Assembly: GCF_001466725.1 (NCBI RefSeq)
Contig: NZ_CP013650.1
Location: 2,418,001 to 2,482,000 of the forward strand
Direction: 5' to 3'
Source: Lacimicrobium alkaliphilum
Lineage (GTDB): Bacteria; Pseudomonadota; Gammaproteobacteria; Enterobacterales; Alteromonadaceae
Length of the DNA stretch: 64,000 nt
This document shows positions 8,215 through 18,559 of this stretch, piece by piece (the stretch's first letter is position 1; every line of letters starts with the position of its first letter). Both the position numbers and the translations under genes were made by a program. Under the pieces are notes generated by a model that made no database searches, was not told where the DNA came from, and saw only the letters and a program-made list of their open reading frames with translations.

Positions 8215-8853
8215 CTAATGTAATAAATCCGTTGCGGATTGATCATCACCCGATGGCTCATTGTTCCTGATGGCTGTATCAGAATCCGCTTCAGGCTGGT
8301 TAGTTCCGGCCCTGTCCTCTTCCTGCGGTTCAAATATCCCGGTGGAAGGCAACTGCTCAAGGCTGCTCAGGGCAAAATAATCGAGAAAGGCTTTAGTGGT
8401 GGCATACAGCGCCGGACGCCCAGGTACTTCCTTATGGCCAATCACCTTGATCCAGTCGCGTTCCGTCAGGGTCTTGATAATATTGGAGCTGACAGAGACC
8501 CCTCGGATATCTTCAATCTCGCCGCGGGTAATGGGCTGTCGATAGGCAATCAGGGAAAGGGTTTCGAGCATAGCGCGGGAATAACGGGGTGCCTGTTCCT
8601 GCCAGAGTTTGCTTAGCCAGGGCGACAAACTGTCCATGGATACGAACCGGTAGCCGGAGGCCAGTTTGAGCAGTTGCACGCCCCGGGGCCGATAATCCAG
8701 CACCAGTTCATCCAGCATCTTCTGCAATTGCCTGTTACTGACATTCAGTTCCTGCAACACGCTGTCCTGCAATTTCTCCATACTCAGAGGCTCATCGGCC
8801 ACAAAGATAGCGGCTTCGAGCAGTTGTTTTAACTGGGTATCAGAGATTTTCAT
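8215..8853 (-). CDS. scpB: Segregation and condensation protein B
   Basis: 212 residues with two winged-helix domains typical of ScpB (QLLEAAIFVADEPLS, then LETLSLIAYRQPITRGEIEDIRGVS). ScpB dimerises and binds ScpA within the Smc-ScpAB chromosome condensation complex. The ATG at 8853 lies inside the end of scpA (14-base overlap) with GAGGAA upstream, so translation is probably coupled. The C-terminal 35 residues are acidic and low in complexity, a common variable tail. In many relatives rluB follows; here a LacI gene follows instead. Confidence 0.95.
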   Translation of the reverse strand: MKISDTQLKQLLEAAIFVADEPLSMEKLQDSVLQELNVSNRQLQKMLDELVLDYRPRGVQLLKLASGYRFVSMDSLSPWLSKLWQEQAPRYSRAMLETLSLIAYRQPITRGEIEDIRGVSVSSNIIKTLTERDWIKVIGHKEVPGRPALYATTKAFLDYFALSSLEQLPSTGIFEPQEEDRAGTNQPEADSDTAIRNNEPSGDDQSATDLLH

Positions 8854-9733
8854 CGCTTGATTCCTCTTCGCTGTAGCACTGTTCTCCCCTCGCCTGTAAG
8901 TGGATGTCGCCGTAGGCTTCGGTCTGCACCAGATCGACCAGGGATTCTTTCACCAGCTCCAGTATGGCCAGAAAACTGACTACCACACCGGCTTTGCCCT
9001 CTTTGGGCTCAAATAACTGATGAAAAGAGACGAAGCGGGCCTCACGCAGCCGCTGCAAAATATCACTCATACGCTGACGGGTAGACAGTGCCTCAGGGCG
9101 AATATGGTGATGCTCAAAAGCCGATGCCCGCTTCATCACTTCCTGCAGGCTGAAGGCCAGTTCCTGCAGGGTTACTTTAGGCAATATGATGCTGGGCTGG
9201 CAATTATCCGCGGCGTTGGCGGTGCCGATAAAGAGCTCACGCTCCAGACGGGGAATATTGTCGAGCTCCTGTGCCGCCTGTTTGATCTTTTCGTATTCCC
9301 TGAGCCGGCGAATCAGCTCGGCGCGGGGATCTTCCTCGTCATCCTCGGCTTCCTGGCGTCTTGGCAGCAGCACCCTGGACTTAATTTCCGCCAGAATCGC
9401 CGCCATCAGCAGATATTCCCCGGCCAGCTCCAGTTTAACTTCCTGCATCAGATCCACGTATTCCATATACTGGCGGGTGATCTGCAAAATAGGCAGCGTG
9501 GCGATATCGAATTTTTGTTTGCGGATCAGGTAAAGCAGTAAATCCAGCGGCCCCTCAAAAGACTCAAGAATCACTTCCAACGCATCGGGAGGAATATACA
9601 GATCTTCAGGCTTTTCAATCAGCGCCTGACCATTAACAAAGGCCAGTGGCAGCGGCTGCTGCACCGGCTCTTTGGGCGGACCTGAAGGCGGCAATTGTTC
9701 AGACAAAAGCGGAAATATCTCCCTCACCTTCAC
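8840..9733 (-). CDS. scpA: Segregation and condensation protein A
   Basis: Contains the ScpA kleisin core FEGPLDLLLYLIRKQKFDI, YLLMAAILAEIKSRVLLP and a C-terminal winged helix (VVVSFLAILELVKESLVDL). It bridges Smc heads and recruits ScpB. The 5' end is uncertain: the longest frame starts at GTG 9733, overlapping yciO by 35 bases; a TTG near the yciO stop codon, preceded by GAGGGAG, would shorten the protein by about ten residues. The core family similarity starts well downstream of both. Overlaps with yciO upstream and scpB downstream indicate one operon. Confidence 0.93.
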   Translation of the reverse strand: MKVREIFPLLSEQLPPSGPPKEPVQQPLPLAFVNGQALIEKPEDLYIPPDALEVILESFEGPLDLLLYLIRKQKFDIATLPILQITRQYMEYVDLMQEVKLELAGEYLLMAAILAEIKSRVLLPRRQEAEDDEEDPRAELIRRLREYEKIKQAAQELDNIPRLERELFIGTANAADNCQPSIILPKVTLQELAFSLQEVMKRASAFEHHHIRPEALSTRQRMSDILQRLREARFVSFHQLFEPKEGKAGVVVSFLAILELVKESLVDLVQTEAYGDIHLQARGEQCYSEEESSDENL

Positions 9734-10319
9734 GCAGGATCACGCATTCTCCCTCTGACATATCCAGCACTGTGGTGGGATGCTCGCCAATATTGCCGCC
9801 ATCGATAATCAGATCCACACGCTTCTCCAGGTTATCCCGAATCACTTCCGGATCGGACTCGGCCATAGTATTACCCGGCAGAATCAGTGAAGTGGACATA
9901 ATAGGTGAATCCAGCTCTTCAAGTATGGCCAGCGCGATCGGATTGTTCGGCACCCGCAGTCCAATGGTTTTGCGCTTGGGATTTTGAAGGCGCTTCGGTA
10001 CTTCCTTGGTAGCCTTGAGAATAAAGGTAAAAGGCCCGGGAGTGTTATTTTTGATCTGCCGGAACGCCTGGTTGTCCACTTTGGCATAGATGGACAACTC
10101 GGACATATCCCGGCACATCAGGGTAAAGTTGTGGTCTTTACCAATATCCCGGATACCGCAGATTCGCTCCAGCGCGTTCTTGTTATCCACCAGGCACCCT
10201 ATGGCATAACCGGAATCGGTGGGATACACCACCACACCGCCACTGCGAAACACTTCACAGGCCTGTTTTACCAGCCTGGCTTGCGGATTATCGGGATGAA
10301 TTTGAAAAAACTGACTCAT
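9699..10319 (-). CDS. yciO: YciO, Sua5/YrdC-family protein
   Basis: 206 residues from ATG 10319 (MSQFFQIHPDNPQARLVKQA), with GGAAGAG directly upstream; the frame could begin four codons earlier, but that ATG overlaps the ribosome binding site. It has the YrdC fold motifs VVYPTDSGYAIGC, NTPGPFTFILKA, KTIGLRVPNNP and SPIMSTSLILPG. YrdC/Sua5 proteins make threonylcarbamoyl-AMP for tRNA t6A; YciO is the paralogue whose activity is weak or uncertain. Gene order yciO-rnm-trp matches that in enterobacteria. Confidence 0.92.
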   Translation of the reverse strand: MSQFFQIHPDNPQARLVKQACEVFRSGGVVVYPTDSGYAIGCLVDNKNALERICGIRDIGKDHNFTLMCRDMSELSIYAKVDNQAFRQIKNNTPGPFTFILKATKEVPKRLQNPKRKTIGLRVPNNPIALAILEELDSPIMSTSLILPGNTMAESDPEVIRDNLEKRVDLIIDGGNIGEHPTTVLDMSEGECVILREGEGDISAFV

Positions 10320-10383
10320 GTACTCTTCCATCTTATTCTTGTCTGCCCGGCAGACCTACAGGGTCGCAGGGGGTAATTGACTC

Positions 10384-11220
10384 TCAGGCCAGATTCCAGT
10401 GTTGCCATATTGGCACAAGGTCATCGGCAAGAGAAAGGTTTTTACCTAATTCGGTCCAGCGGCCGGGAAAATGAAAATCCGAGCCCGCCGACGCCCTCAG
10501 GCCATAATCTTTCGCATAGCTGCCCAGCAACTTACGGGTATCGGCAGCAAGCTGAGGGTGACTGACTTCCATGCCCTGGCCGCCGGCCTGAGTAAAATCA
10601 TTCAGTAAGCGTTTCAGCCATTTGCTGGTCATATCATAGCGGGCCGGATGCGCCAGTACCGCTTCGCCACCGGCCTGATTAATCCATTCAATGGCTTCAT
10701 GAATCTCAGGCCAGGCCGGTGTCACAAAGGCCCGCTTTCCCTTGCCCAGATAACGCTTAAAAGCCTGTTCGAAATCTTTTACCATCTTGCGTTTGACCAG
10801 CACCCTGGCAAAATGCGACCGGGTCAGCTGGCCGGGGCCGGCCAGGGTTCTGGCCTCATCATATACTTCCTCAATCCCGCACCTGGCGAGTTTTTCAGCC
10901 ATTTGCCGGGCTCTGAGATCCCGTCTTTCGCCCTGTCTGGCGATACGCTGCTGAAAAACCTCGTTATGGTGATCCACATTTAAGCCCAGAATATGGATGT
11001 CGAAGCCATGCCAGCGGGTTGAAAACTCAATGCCGGGGATAATCCGCAACGGACGCTTTTGTGTCTCCTGATAGGCAAGGGCCTCGGGCAGCGCGGCAGT
11101 GGTGTCATGATCGGTAATCGCCAGCACATCGAGCTGCATATTATGAGCGCGGTCGATCAGCTCCTTCGGTGACAGGGCCCCGTCTGAGTAGTAAGTATGG
11201 CTGTGTAAATCAATTTTCAT
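10384..11220 (-). CDS. rnm: PHP-domain RNase AM (5'-3' exoribonuclease, YciV/TrpH)
   Basis: 278 residues. The PHP metal-binding motifs are present: DLHSHTYYSDG (residues 4-14), AITDHDT, PGIEFSTRW, ASAGSDFHFPG. E. coli YciV (RNase AM) trims 5' ends of 23S and other rRNAs and hydrolyses 3'-phosphoadenosine 5'-phosphate-like substrates. It is divergent from the trp operon exactly as in E. coli. Spacing to yciO is about 65 bases, so cotranscription with yciO-scpAB is likely. Confidence 0.93.
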   Translation of the reverse strand: MKIDLHSHTYYSDGALSPKELIDRAHNMQLDVLAITDHDTTAALPEALAYQETQKRPLRIIPGIEFSTRWHGFDIHILGLNVDHHNEVFQQRIARQGERRDLRARQMAEKLARCGIEEVYDEARTLAGPGQLTRSHFARVLVKRKMVKDFEQAFKRYLGKGKRAFVTPAWPEIHEAIEWINQAGGEAVLAHPARYDMTSKWLKRLLNDFTQAGGQGMEVSHPQLAADTRKLLGSYAKDYGLRASAGSDFHFPGRWTELGKNLSLADDLVPIWQHWNLA

Positions 11221-11238
11221 CTTTTAGGCCCAAAGCTA

Positions 11239-11268
11239 TTGACAGCGAGGTGAAATACAGGCTGAATA
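11239..11268 (+). promoter_or_regulatory. Candidate trp operon promoter
   Basis: TTGACA (11239-11244) followed after 18 bases by TGAATA (11263-11268), about 70 bases before the leader peptide. The -35 is perfect; the -10 is weak. No clear TrpR operator palindrome was recognised. Confidence 0.4.
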
Positions 11269-11335
11269 TTGTAACAAAATAACGGCGGCAAATTGTCGCT
11301 GATTTTAAAATCCGAATTCAGAAAAAAGTTTGAGA

Positions 11336-11395
11336 ATGCAAATGCAACAGTTCACAACAACCCTGATTAACTGGTGGTGGCACATCCCGACATAG
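11336..11395 (+). CDS. trpL: trp operon leader peptide
   Basis: A 19-residue frame, MQMQQFTTTLINWWWHIPT, ending in TAG at 11393-11395. Three consecutive Trp codons just before the attenuator hairpins are the classic tryptophan sensor. Translation may begin at the second ATG (11342), since GAG sits at proper spacing to it, giving 17 residues. The peptide has no role other than ribosome stalling. Confidence 0.93.
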   Translation: MQMQQFTTTLINWWWHIPT

Positions 11396-11457
11396 CGGGC
11401 TTGTGTGTATTTGTGTTTGCAGCAAATTCAAAAAAGGCCCGCTTATGCGGGCCTTTT
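11374..11457 (+). promoter_or_regulatory. trp attenuator
   Basis: Overlapping pairings are visible. Segment 1:2 can form CACATCCCG with CGGGCTTGTGTG around the leader stop codon. The antiterminator pairs GCGGGC (11395-11400) with GCCCGC (11437-11442). The terminator pairs GGCCCGC (11436-11442) with GCGGGCC (11447-11453). Ribosome stalling at the Trp codons would free segment 2 for the antiterminator. A further 7-bp hairpin GGCTAAC/GTTAGCC (11487-11517) lies before trpE. Confidence 0.9.
11436..11457 (+). terminator. Attenuator terminator of the trp leader
   Basis: Stem GGCCCGC-TTAT-GCGGGCC followed by TTTT; the A run before the stem extends pairing with the T run. Confidence 0.9.
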
Positions 11458-11570
11458 GCGTTTCGGCGCACAGAAAAAACCATGTTGGCTAACCCCTTAG
11501 CAAAACACAGGTTAGCCCGGCTACAAAGTCGAAAACAGAAATAGTTATAACAGCACAACAAGAGTGAAAT

Positions 11571-13160
11571 ATGAGTCTGGCAGAATTAAGCGAACAACCG
11601 GGCAAAGTGGAAACCCTGATCCACCAAAGCACCTATCAGGCCGATCCGCTGGATCTGTATCAGCGTCTGTGTCACAACAAGGCCAACAGCCTGCTGCTGG
11701 AATCGGCGGAAATCGACAGCAAGGACAACCTGAAAAGCCTGATTCTGGTGGATGCCGCCTTAAGGCTCGAATGTCGGGGCCATCAGGTAACCTGCCAGGC
11801 CTTAACGGATAATGGCCGGGCAATATTGCCGCTGTTGGCTGAGCATTGCGCTGCAGATGAGCAGCAAACGTCAGGTGATACGCTGGTACTGAATTTTAAC
11901 GCCCCGGATCCTGCGCTGGATGAAGACAGCCGCCTTAAGGCCCGCTCGGTATTTGACAGCCTGCGTACGCTGGTGCAGCAAATCACGCCCCTGCGCGACC
12001 ACCCTAATGCGCTGTTTGTTGGTGGCGCCTTTGCCTATGATATGCTCGCTGGCTTCGAGGCCCTGCCCGATGTCGGTGAAGGCCCTAACCATTGCCCCGA
12101 TTTTGTCTTCTATCTCGCTGAAACCCTGATTCTGATTGATCACCAGCATCGCACGACGGATATTATTGGCAGCGTATTTTCCGGTGCCAATGTGGCACAA
12201 AGCTACTTTGCCGTCAGTCAGCGTCTTGAAGCCCTGAACAAGGAACTGCAAAGCCAGCAACGCTATCAGCAGCGCCCAGTCAGCACTGTAACTGCACAGC
12301 AGCTGGAAGTGGATAAAAGCGACAAGGTGTATCAGCAGCATGTGCTGGATTTAAAGGAGCATATTCTGGCCGGTGATATTTTTCAGGTGGTGCCCTCAAG
12401 AACCTTCAGCCTGCCCTGCCCCGACCCGCATCTGGCCTACGCCAGATTAAAACAGCAAAACCCCAGCCCTTATATGTTTTTCCTTCAGGATCAGGCCTTT
12501 TGCATCTTTGGTGCGTCGCCGGAATCGGCGCTGAAATACAGCCATCAGGATAATCAGGTGGAAGTCTATCCCATTGCCGGTACCCGCCCACGGGGCCGTA
12601 ATGCCGATGGCAGCCTGAACCGGGATCTGGACAGCCGCATAGAGCTGGATCTGCGCGAAGATGAAAAAGAAAAGGCCGAGCATCTGATGTTGGTGGATCT
12701 GGCCCGTAACGATATCGCCAGAGTGTCTGAGCCCGGCAGCCGTTATGTTAAAGACCTGCTCAAGGTTGACCGTTACTCGCAGGTGATGCATCTGGTATCC
12801 CGGGTAGTGGGTCAGTTGCGCGGAGATCTCGATGCCCTGCACGCCTATCAGGCCTGCATGAATATGGGCACCTTAGTGGGTGCGCCCAAAGTGATGGCAG
12901 CGCGGCTTATCCGTGAAGTGGAACAGCAGCGCCGTGGCAGCTATGGCGGCGCGGTGGGTTATATCAATGGTCAGGGTGATATGGATACCTGTATCGTCAT
13001 TCGCAGCGCCTTTGTCAGTAACGGCGTTGCCCATATTCAGGCCGGTGCCGGGGTGGTACATGACTCGGACCCGGTGGCCGAGGCCAATGAAACCCGCAGC
13101 AAAGCCCAGGCGGTGATCCGTGCCATTGTGGATGCCCATGCACAGGAGGCGCAACCATGA
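11571..13160 (+). CDS. trpE: Anthranilate synthase component I
   Basis: 529 residues, normal length. It converts chorismate and ammonia from TrpG to anthranilate. The chorismate-binding half carries FQVVPSRTFSL, GASPESALKY, PIAGTRPRG, DLARNDIARVS, LVGAPKVMAARLI and GGAVGYING. The N-terminal LLLESAEIDSKDNLKSL matches the Trp feedback site of TrpE rather than PabB. First structural gene behind the attenuator; overlaps trpG by four bases. Ribosome binding site weak (AAGAGTG). Confidence 0.97.
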   Translation: MSLAELSEQPGKVETLIHQSTYQADPLDLYQRLCHNKANSLLLESAEIDSKDNLKSLILVDAALRLECRGHQVTCQALTDNGRAILPLLAEHCAADEQQTSGDTLVLNFNAPDPALDEDSRLKARSVFDSLRTLVQQITPLRDHPNALFVGGAFAYDMLAGFEALPDVGEGPNHCPDFVFYLAETLILIDHQHRTTDIIGSVFSGANVAQSYFAVSQRLEALNKELQSQQRYQQRPVSTVTAQQLEVDKSDKVYQQHVLDLKEHILAGDIFQVVPSRTFSLPCPDPHLAYARLKQQNPSPYMFFLQDQAFCIFGASPESALKYSHQDNQVEVYPIAGTRPRGRNADGSLNRDLDSRIELDLREDEKEKAEHLMLVDLARNDIARVSEPGSRYVKDLLKVDRYSQVMHLVSRVVGQLRGDLDALHAYQACMNMGTLVGAPKVMAARLIREVEQQRRGSYGGAVGYINGQGDMDTCIVIRSAFVSNGVAHIQAGAGVVHDSDPVAEANETRSKAQAVIRAIVDAHAQEAQP

Positions 13161-13759
13161 AGCAGCCAAACAGCAAACCCCATATTTTTCTGATCGATAA
13201 TTTTGATTCATTCACCTACAACCTGGTGGATGAAATGCGCTGCTTAGGCTTTGAACTGACGGTGTATCGCAATAGTCAATGTGCTGAGTTTATTCTGCAA
13301 AAACTGAATGAATGCCCGGACCCGGTACTGCTGATGCTCTCCCCCGGTCCCGGCGCGCCGGCCGATGCGGGCTGCGTACCGGCGCTGTTAAAACTGGTGC
13401 AGGGCAAATTCCCGGTGCTGGGGATCTGTCTCGGTCATCAGGCCATTGTCGAGCACTACGGCGGCACCGTAGGCCGGGCTAAACAGGTAATGCACGGCAA
13501 GGCCTCGGCTATCACCCATCAGGGCAGACATATGTTCGCCAATTTACCCCAGCCTCTACCCGTGGCCCGCTATCATTCACTGGTTGCCACCGCCGTACCG
13601 TCGCAGCTTGAGGTACTGGCAGAGTTCGAAGACATGGCTATGGCCCTGTATCATCCGCAAGATAAGATGCTGGGTTTTCAGTTTCATCCCGAATCCATTC
13701 TTACCGCTTTGGGCAGCCAGTTGCTGGCTCAGAGTATTCATTATCTTGGAGACGCCTGA
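13157..13759 (+). CDS. trpG: Anthranilate synthase component II (glutamine amidotransferase)
   Basis: 200 residues. Class I amidotransferase triad is visible: C91 in [11 protein letters not shown]177 and E179 in FQFHPESIL. It supplies ammonia to TrpE and is not fused to TrpD, unlike in E. coli. It overlaps trpE (ATGA) and trpD by one base, so translation is coupled. No second copy for folate synthesis is in the window, so it may also serve the distant PabB at 57066. Confidence 0.96.
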   Translation: MKQPNSKPHIFLIDNFDSFTYNLVDEMRCLGFELTVYRNSQCAEFILQKLNECPDPVLLMLSPGPGAPADAGCVPALLKLVQGKFPVLGICLGHQAIVEHYGGTVGRAKQVMHGKASAITHQGRHMFANLPQPLPVARYHSLVATAVPSQLEVLAEFEDMAMALYHPQDKMLGFQFHPESILTALGSQLLAQSIHYLGDA

Positions 13760-14781
13760 TGCATCCGTTACTGGAACAGCTTTATGCTCACAAAGCGCTG
13801 ACACAGCAGCAAACCCGCGAGTTTTTCTCTGAAGTGATCACCGGCAATATGGATCCCATCATGCTGGCCTCGGCCTTAACCGCCCTGAAAATGCGCGGTG
13901 AAACCCCCTCAGAGATTGCCGGTGCCGCCAGTGCGCTGATCGATCACGCCAGTGACTTTCCCCGGCCTGAGTATGATTTTGCCGATATTGTCGGTACCGG
14001 CGGCGATGGTTTTAATACCCTGAATATTTCCTCGGCCAGTGCCATTGTCGCCGCCAGTTGCGGGGCAAAAGTGGCCAAGCATGGTAACCGCAGCGTATCA
14101 AGTAAATCCGGCTCGGCGGATCTGTTCCGCGAGTTTGGTCTCAATCTGGCCATGAGCGCCGATACGGCCAGAGCCTGTCTGGATAATACCGGCCTGTGCT
14201 TCTTATTCGCGCCTCAGTACCATGCGGGTATTCGCCACGCCATGCCGGTGCGCACAGCCCTGAAAACCCGCACCCTGTTTAATCTGCTTGGCCCGTTGGC
14301 CAACCCGGCCCGCCCCACTCATATTCTGCTCGGCGTGTATCTGCCAGAGCTGGTCCGCCCTATGGCGGAAACCCTTAAATTACTGGGTTATCAGCATGCA
14401 CTGGTGGTACATGGCAGCGGCCTGGATGAACTGGCCTTACATGGCCCCACACAGATTGCTGAGCTTGAACGGGGTGATATCCGCGAATACCAGTTAACCC
14501 CGGCGGATTTTAAGCTCAGAGAATATCCCATCAGCGCTATTGAAGGCGGTGAACCGGCAGAAAACAAAGCGTTAATTGAAGCGCTGTTAGCAGGTAACGG
14601 CCAGGACGCCCATCGTCAGGCGGTGGCGATTAACAGCGGTGCGCTGTTAAAGCTGCTGGGGCTGGCGGACAGCTATCAGCAAGGTGCACAAATGGCGATG
14701 GATAAACTAAGCAGTTCTGCCCCCCTGGCATTGATTCGCCACAGTGCAGAGCTATCTCAATCCTCACCGGAACAGGTTTAA
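13759..14781 (+). CDS. trpD: Anthranilate phosphoribosyltransferase
   Basis: 340 residues. Contains the glycine-rich PRPP site [37 protein letters not shown] and [12 protein letters not shown], all diagnostic. It joins anthranilate to PRPP as the second step of tryptophan synthesis. Stand-alone enzyme, normal length; its stop is seven bases before the trpCF start. Confidence 0.97.
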   Translation: MHPLLEQLYAHKALTQQQTREFFSEVITGNMDPIMLASALTALKMRGETPSEIAGAASALIDHASDFPRPEYDFADIVGTGGDGFNTLNISSASAIVAASCGAKVAKHGNRSVSSKSGSADLFREFGLNLAMSADTARACLDNTGLCFLFAPQYHAGIRHAMPVRTALKTRTLFNLLGPLANPARPTHILLGVYLPELVRPMAETLKLLGYQHALVVHGSGLDELALHGPTQIAELERGDIREYQLTPADFKLREYPISAIEGGEPAENKALIEALLAGNGQDAHRQAVAINSGALLKLLGLADSYQQGAQMAMDKLSSSAPLALIRHSAELSQSSPEQV

Positions 14782-14788
14782 AATCGAA

Positions 14789-16162
14789 ATGGAAAATGTG
14801 CTGCAAAAAATTGTTGCGGATAAAAAAATTGAGCTTGAGGCGCTGAAGCAGGCCAGGCCGCTACAAAGCTTTATCGATACCCTGACCCCGTCAGAGAAAA
14901 GTCTGTATCAGGCCCTGAGTCAGCCACAGGCAGGGTATATTTTTGAGTGTAAAAAAGCCTCACCTTCAAAAGGGCTGATTCGCGCGCATTTTGATCTGGA
15001 TGAGATACTAGCGGCGTACACACCCTATGCCAGTGCCATTTCAGTGCTGACCGACAAGAAGTACTTTCAGGGCAGTTATGATTATCTGCGTTATGTGACA
15101 GACAGGGTCAGCCAGCCGGTGCTGAACAAGGACTTTTTTATTGACCCCTATCAGGTGTATCTGGCCCGTTACTATAATGCCGATGCCATACTACTGATGC
15201 TCTCGGTGCTGGATGACCAGCAATACAAAGAACTGGCCTCACTGGCGGAAAGATACCGGCTGGATGTGCTCACCGAAGTCAGCAATGAAGAGGAAGCGGC
15301 AAGAGCCAACAGACTGGGCGCAAAAATTATCGGTATTAATAACCGCAATCTGCGTGATTTAAGTACTGATTTAAGCGCGACCGGCAGGCTCGCGCCCTTG
15401 CTAAATAAAGACGCGCTGATTATCTCGGAATCGGGTATCTATACCCACCAGGATGTGTTGCAGCTGGCACCTTTTGCCGATGGATTCTTAGTGGGCAGCG
15501 CGCTGATGGCACAACAGGATCTGAGCCAGGCGGTAAAAAATCTGGTCTTCGGTCAGATCAAAATCTGCGGCATTACAACGGCTGAATATGCTGCTGTGGT
15601 CAGGGCGTCCGGGGCCTGTTATGCGGGGCTGATTTTTGCTGAAAAATCCCCCCGCGCCATCACGGCAGAGCAGGCCAAAGCCATTGTCAGCCAGGTGCCC
15701 TTTAATTATGTGGGGGTATTTGTGAATGAACAGCCTGAGAAGGTGGCAGAACTGGCAGATGCGCTCAATCTCAGCGCGGTGCAACTGCATGGGCAGGAAG
15801 ACAGCGACTATATTCAAACACTACGCAAACTTTTACCCGAGGATTGTGAGCTCTGGAAAGCACAAGGGGTCAGCGACAGCCTGCCACCGCTGAATATGGC
15901 AGAGGTGGATCGCCATCTGCTGGATTGCCAGGTCAGAGATCAATTTGGCGGTACCGGTACCTCTTTTAACTGGGCGCTGTTAAATGAGATTAAGGACAAA
16001 TCACGTTTGGTTCTGGCTGGCGGCCTGTCGGCTGAGAACATCAAAGAGGCGGCGGCTACCGGCGCCGCGATACTGGATGTCAACTCCGGTGTGGAAAGTG
16101 CACCAGGACGCAAAGATGCAGACAAAATCACTGAATTATTCAAGCAATTAAGAGACTACTGA
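14789..16162 (+). CDS. trpCF: Bifunctional indole-3-glycerol phosphate synthase / phosphoribosylanthranilate isomerase
   Basis: 457 residues, a fusion. Residues 1-255 are TrpC ([14 protein letters not shown] with the catalytic Lys, [20 protein letters not shown]). From about 262 TrpF begins ([15 protein letters not shown], catalytic Cys; [22 protein letters not shown]). It carries out isomerisation and ring closure to indole glycerol phosphate. I chose ATG 14789 (MENVLQKIV) since the longer frame starts inside trpD. It overlaps trpB by one base. Confidence 0.96.
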   Translation: MENVLQKIVADKKIELEALKQARPLQSFIDTLTPSEKSLYQALSQPQAGYIFECKKASPSKGLIRAHFDLDEILAAYTPYASAISVLTDKKYFQGSYDYLRYVTDRVSQPVLNKDFFIDPYQVYLARYYNADAILLMLSVLDDQQYKELASLAERYRLDVLTEVSNEEEAARANRLGAKIIGINNRNLRDLSTDLSATGRLAPLLNKDALIISESGIYTHQDVLQLAPFADGFLVGSALMAQQDLSQAVKNLVFGQIKICGITTAEYAAVVRASGACYAGLIFAEKSPRAITAEQAKAIVSQVPFNYVGVFVNEQPEKVAELADALNLSAVQLHGQEDSDYIQTLRKLLPEDCELWKAQGVSDSLPPLNMAEVDRHLLDCQVRDQFGGTGTSFNWALLNEIKDKSRLVLAGGLSAENIKEAAATGAAILDVNSGVESAPGRKDADKITELFKQLRDY

Positions 16163-17355
16163 TGACAGAACATTTAGACAGTAAATTTGGCCAGTACGGC
16201 GGCATGTATGTGCCCGAGCTGCTGATCCCGGCGCTGGACCAGCTCGAACAGGCCTTTGTGGATGCGCAGAAAGACCCTGAATTTCAGCAGGAGTTTATGG
16301 CGCTGTTAAAAGATTATGCGGGGCGCCCCACTGCGATGACTCTGACCCGTAATCTGGTCAGTAACCCCAAGGTGAAACTCTATCTTAAGCGGGAAGATCT
16401 GCTCCACGGCGGTGCCCATAAAACCAATCAGGTGCTGGGTCAGGCTCTTTTAACCAAGCGCATGGGCAAAAAAGAAGTGATTGCCGAAACCGGCGCCGGC
16501 CAGCATGGTGTGGCAACGGCTTTGGCCTGTGCCCTGCTGGGCTTAAAGGCCCGTATCTATATGGGTGCCAAAGATGTGGAACGCCAGGCGCCTAATGTGT
16601 TTCGTATGCGTCTGATGGGCGCCGAGGTGATCCCGGTGGAAGCGGGGTCAGGTACCCTTAAGGATGCCGTTAACGAAGCCATGCGAGACTGGTCAGCCAC
16701 CTATGACAAGGCACACTATTTACTCGGCACGGCCGCAGGACCACACCCCTTTCCCACCATAGTACGCGAATTTCACCGCATGATCGGCGAAGAAGTCCGT
16801 CAGCAGATACTGGAAAAAGAGGGGCGTCTGCCCGATGCTATCGTCGCCTGTGTGGGCGGTGGCTCCAATGCCATCGGCATTTTTGCGGATTTTATTGATG
16901 AGCCTGAGGTGAAATTAATTGGTGTGGAGCCCGCCGGAAAAGGTTTGCATACTCATGAACACGGTGCCGCCATCGCCAATGGTACAAAAGGCATATTGCA
17001 CGGTGCCTACAGCTATATTATGCAGACCGGTGATGGTCAGATTGAAGAGTCCTATTCCGTCTCTGCGGGCCTCGATTATCCGGCGGTGGGCCCACAACAT
17101 GCCTACCTGAACGATATTGGACGCGCCCAGTATGCTTCGGTCACCGATGATGAAGCCCTGAACGCCTTTCAGTTGCTGGCCAGAAAAGAGGGTATTATTC
17201 CGGCACTGGAATCCTCCCACGCCCTGGCTCATGCCCTGAATATGGCCGATGAAGCCGAAGAAGAAACCCTGATCGTCGTCAACCTTTCCGGCCGGGGCGA
17301 CAAAGACCTGGCCCATGTTCATCAGATACTGACCGGAGAAAAGCAAGATGGATAG
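16162..17355 (+). CDS. trpB: Tryptophan synthase beta subunit
   Basis: 397 residues. K87 in HGGAHKTNQ binds PLP and E109 in [11 protein letters not shown] is the catalytic acid, both with the numbering of the Salmonella enzyme. [10 protein letters not shown] is the phosphate-binding loop. It condenses indole channelled from TrpA with serine. Overlaps trpA by eight bases. Confidence 0.98.
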   Translation: MTEHLDSKFGQYGGMYVPELLIPALDQLEQAFVDAQKDPEFQQEFMALLKDYAGRPTAMTLTRNLVSNPKVKLYLKREDLLHGGAHKTNQVLGQALLTKRMGKKEVIAETGAGQHGVATALACALLGLKARIYMGAKDVERQAPNVFRMRLMGAEVIPVEAGSGTLKDAVNEAMRDWSATYDKAHYLLGTAAGPHPFPTIVREFHRMIGEEVRQQILEKEGRLPDAIVACVGGGSNAIGIFADFIDEPEVKLIGVEPAGKGLHTHEHGAAIANGTKGILHGAYSYIMQTGDGQIEESYSVSAGLDYPAVGPQHAYLNDIGRAQYASVTDDEALNAFQLLARKEGIIPALESSHALAHALNMADEAEEETLIVVNLSGRGDKDLAHVHQILTGEKQDG

Positions 17356-18160
17356 ATATGCACAGATGTTTGAACGCCTGGATGCCTGTGGCGAAGGTGC
17401 CTTTGTGCCATTTGTGATGCTTGGCGATCCCAACATCGATACCAGTCTGGAAATTGTTGATGCGCTGGTAAAAGGCGGTGCCGATGCCCTGGAACTGGGT
17501 ATTCCCTTCTCCGACCCTATCGCCGATGGCCCAACTATTCAAAAAGCGGCTATCAGGGCATTGAAATCTGACGTGCGCCCCCCCGACTGTTTTGCCATCA
17601 TCGCCAAGATTCGCCGTCAGCATCCACAGATCCCTATCGGATTATTGCTTTACAGCAATCTGGTACTGGCACCGGGCATTGACGAGTTCTACCGCCAGGC
17701 CAGTGAGGCCGGGGTGGACTCGATACTGATTGCCGATGTGCCCATCCGCGAGTCAGGGCCTTTTAGCGAAGCCGCCAAAGCCCATAGCATGCATCAGATC
17801 CTGATCGCGCCGCCCAATGCCAGTGACGAAACCATGGCCAGAATCGGTGAGCTTTCCAGTGGTTATACTTATCTGCTTGGCCGGGCGGGTGTAACAGGCG
17901 CAGAAACCGCCGCCACCATGCCGGCGTCTGAACTGATTAACAAACTCAAACAGGTGGGTGCCGCCAGGCCCATTCTTGGCTTTGGCATCTCCAAGCCGGA
18001 ACAGGTTAAAGACGCCATCGCCGCCGGAGCTGCCGGGGCCATAGCCGGTTCGGCCACGGTCAAGCTGATCGAAGAGCACTTATCAGATGTGCCCGCCATG
18101 CTGCAGCGCCTGACCGACTATGTGGCCGGGATGAAAGCCGGTACTACCCATCATAGCTGA
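17348..18160 (+). CDS. trpA: Tryptophan synthase alpha subunit
   Basis: 270 residues. Catalytic E49 ([11 protein letters not shown]) and D60 (IADGPTIQ) are in place, and GRAGVTGAE and [10 protein letters not shown] mark the glycerol phosphate site. It cleaves indole glycerol phosphate. Last gene of the operon; a palindromic repeat rather than a clear U-tailed terminator follows. Confidence 0.98.
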   Translation: MDRYAQMFERLDACGEGAFVPFVMLGDPNIDTSLEIVDALVKGGADALELGIPFSDPIADGPTIQKAAIRALKSDVRPPDCFAIIAKIRRQHPQIPIGLLLYSNLVLAPGIDEFYRQASEAGVDSILIADVPIRESGPFSEAAKAHSMHQILIAPPNASDETMARIGELSSGYTYLLGRAGVTGAETAATMPASELINKLKQVGAARPILGFGISKPEQVKDAIAAGAAGAIAGSATVKLIEEHLSDVPAMLQRLTDYVAGMKAGTTHHS

Positions 18161-18190
18161 CGATGTAATTTATTTACCGCGGAGTCGCAG

Positions 18191-18268
18191 GTGTAGCCTG
18201 CAAGAAGCGAAGCGGATTGCGGGATGATCTTACCTTTACCCGGATTCCGCTTCGCTCTATCCAGGCTA
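18191..18268. repeat. GTAGCC...GGCTAC palindromic repeat after trpA
   Basis: Long imperfect inverted repeat: GTAGCCTGCAAGAAGCGAAG at one end, CGCTCTATCCAGGCTAC at the other, with GCGGATTGCGGG / CCCGGATTCCGC arms inside. Same family as 2930-3006, 6813-6891 and 19426-19512. It could fold in mRNA and help end the trp transcript. Confidence 0.75.
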
Positions 18269-18289
18269 CGAGTACTGTAAAAGCATTCA

Positions 18290-18373
18290 ACCACGAACCA
18301 CACGAAAAGCACAAAAAATGAGCAGGTGCTGTTTTGCAGTTTCCTTTCGTGTATTTAGTGTTTTTCGTGGTCG
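18290..18373. repeat. CCACGAA-type inverted repeat
   Basis: CCACGAACCACACGAAAAG is mirrored by CTTTCGTGTATTTAGTG...TTTTTCGTGG about 35 bases later. A related stretch (CCACGAAAGACACTAAAATC) occurs near 60983. The rest of the 399-base trpA-yciB gap (18374-18540) shows no gene, only short CATCACTCATCA-like direct repeats near 18470. Confidence 0.65.
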
Positions 18374-18559
18374 GAGTTTTGTTATCTTGGTTTTTCTCTG
18401 TGCCTCAGTGGTGAATAATCTCTTTGCTGTAGCGGTTGCAGGCTGTTGTTCAGTTTTAATTCATCACTCATCACTCATCATTCTGCATTCATTCCCCCCT
18501 GTCTTAGCGGGGTAAAAGTCGGTATTATCTGTGCTGCCAAGTTATTTAAGTGAGTCGTT

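Noticed and set aside
11367..11561. 64-codon minus-strand frame over the trp leader
   Set aside because: It is antisense to the attenuator, whose leader peptide and stems explain this DNA.
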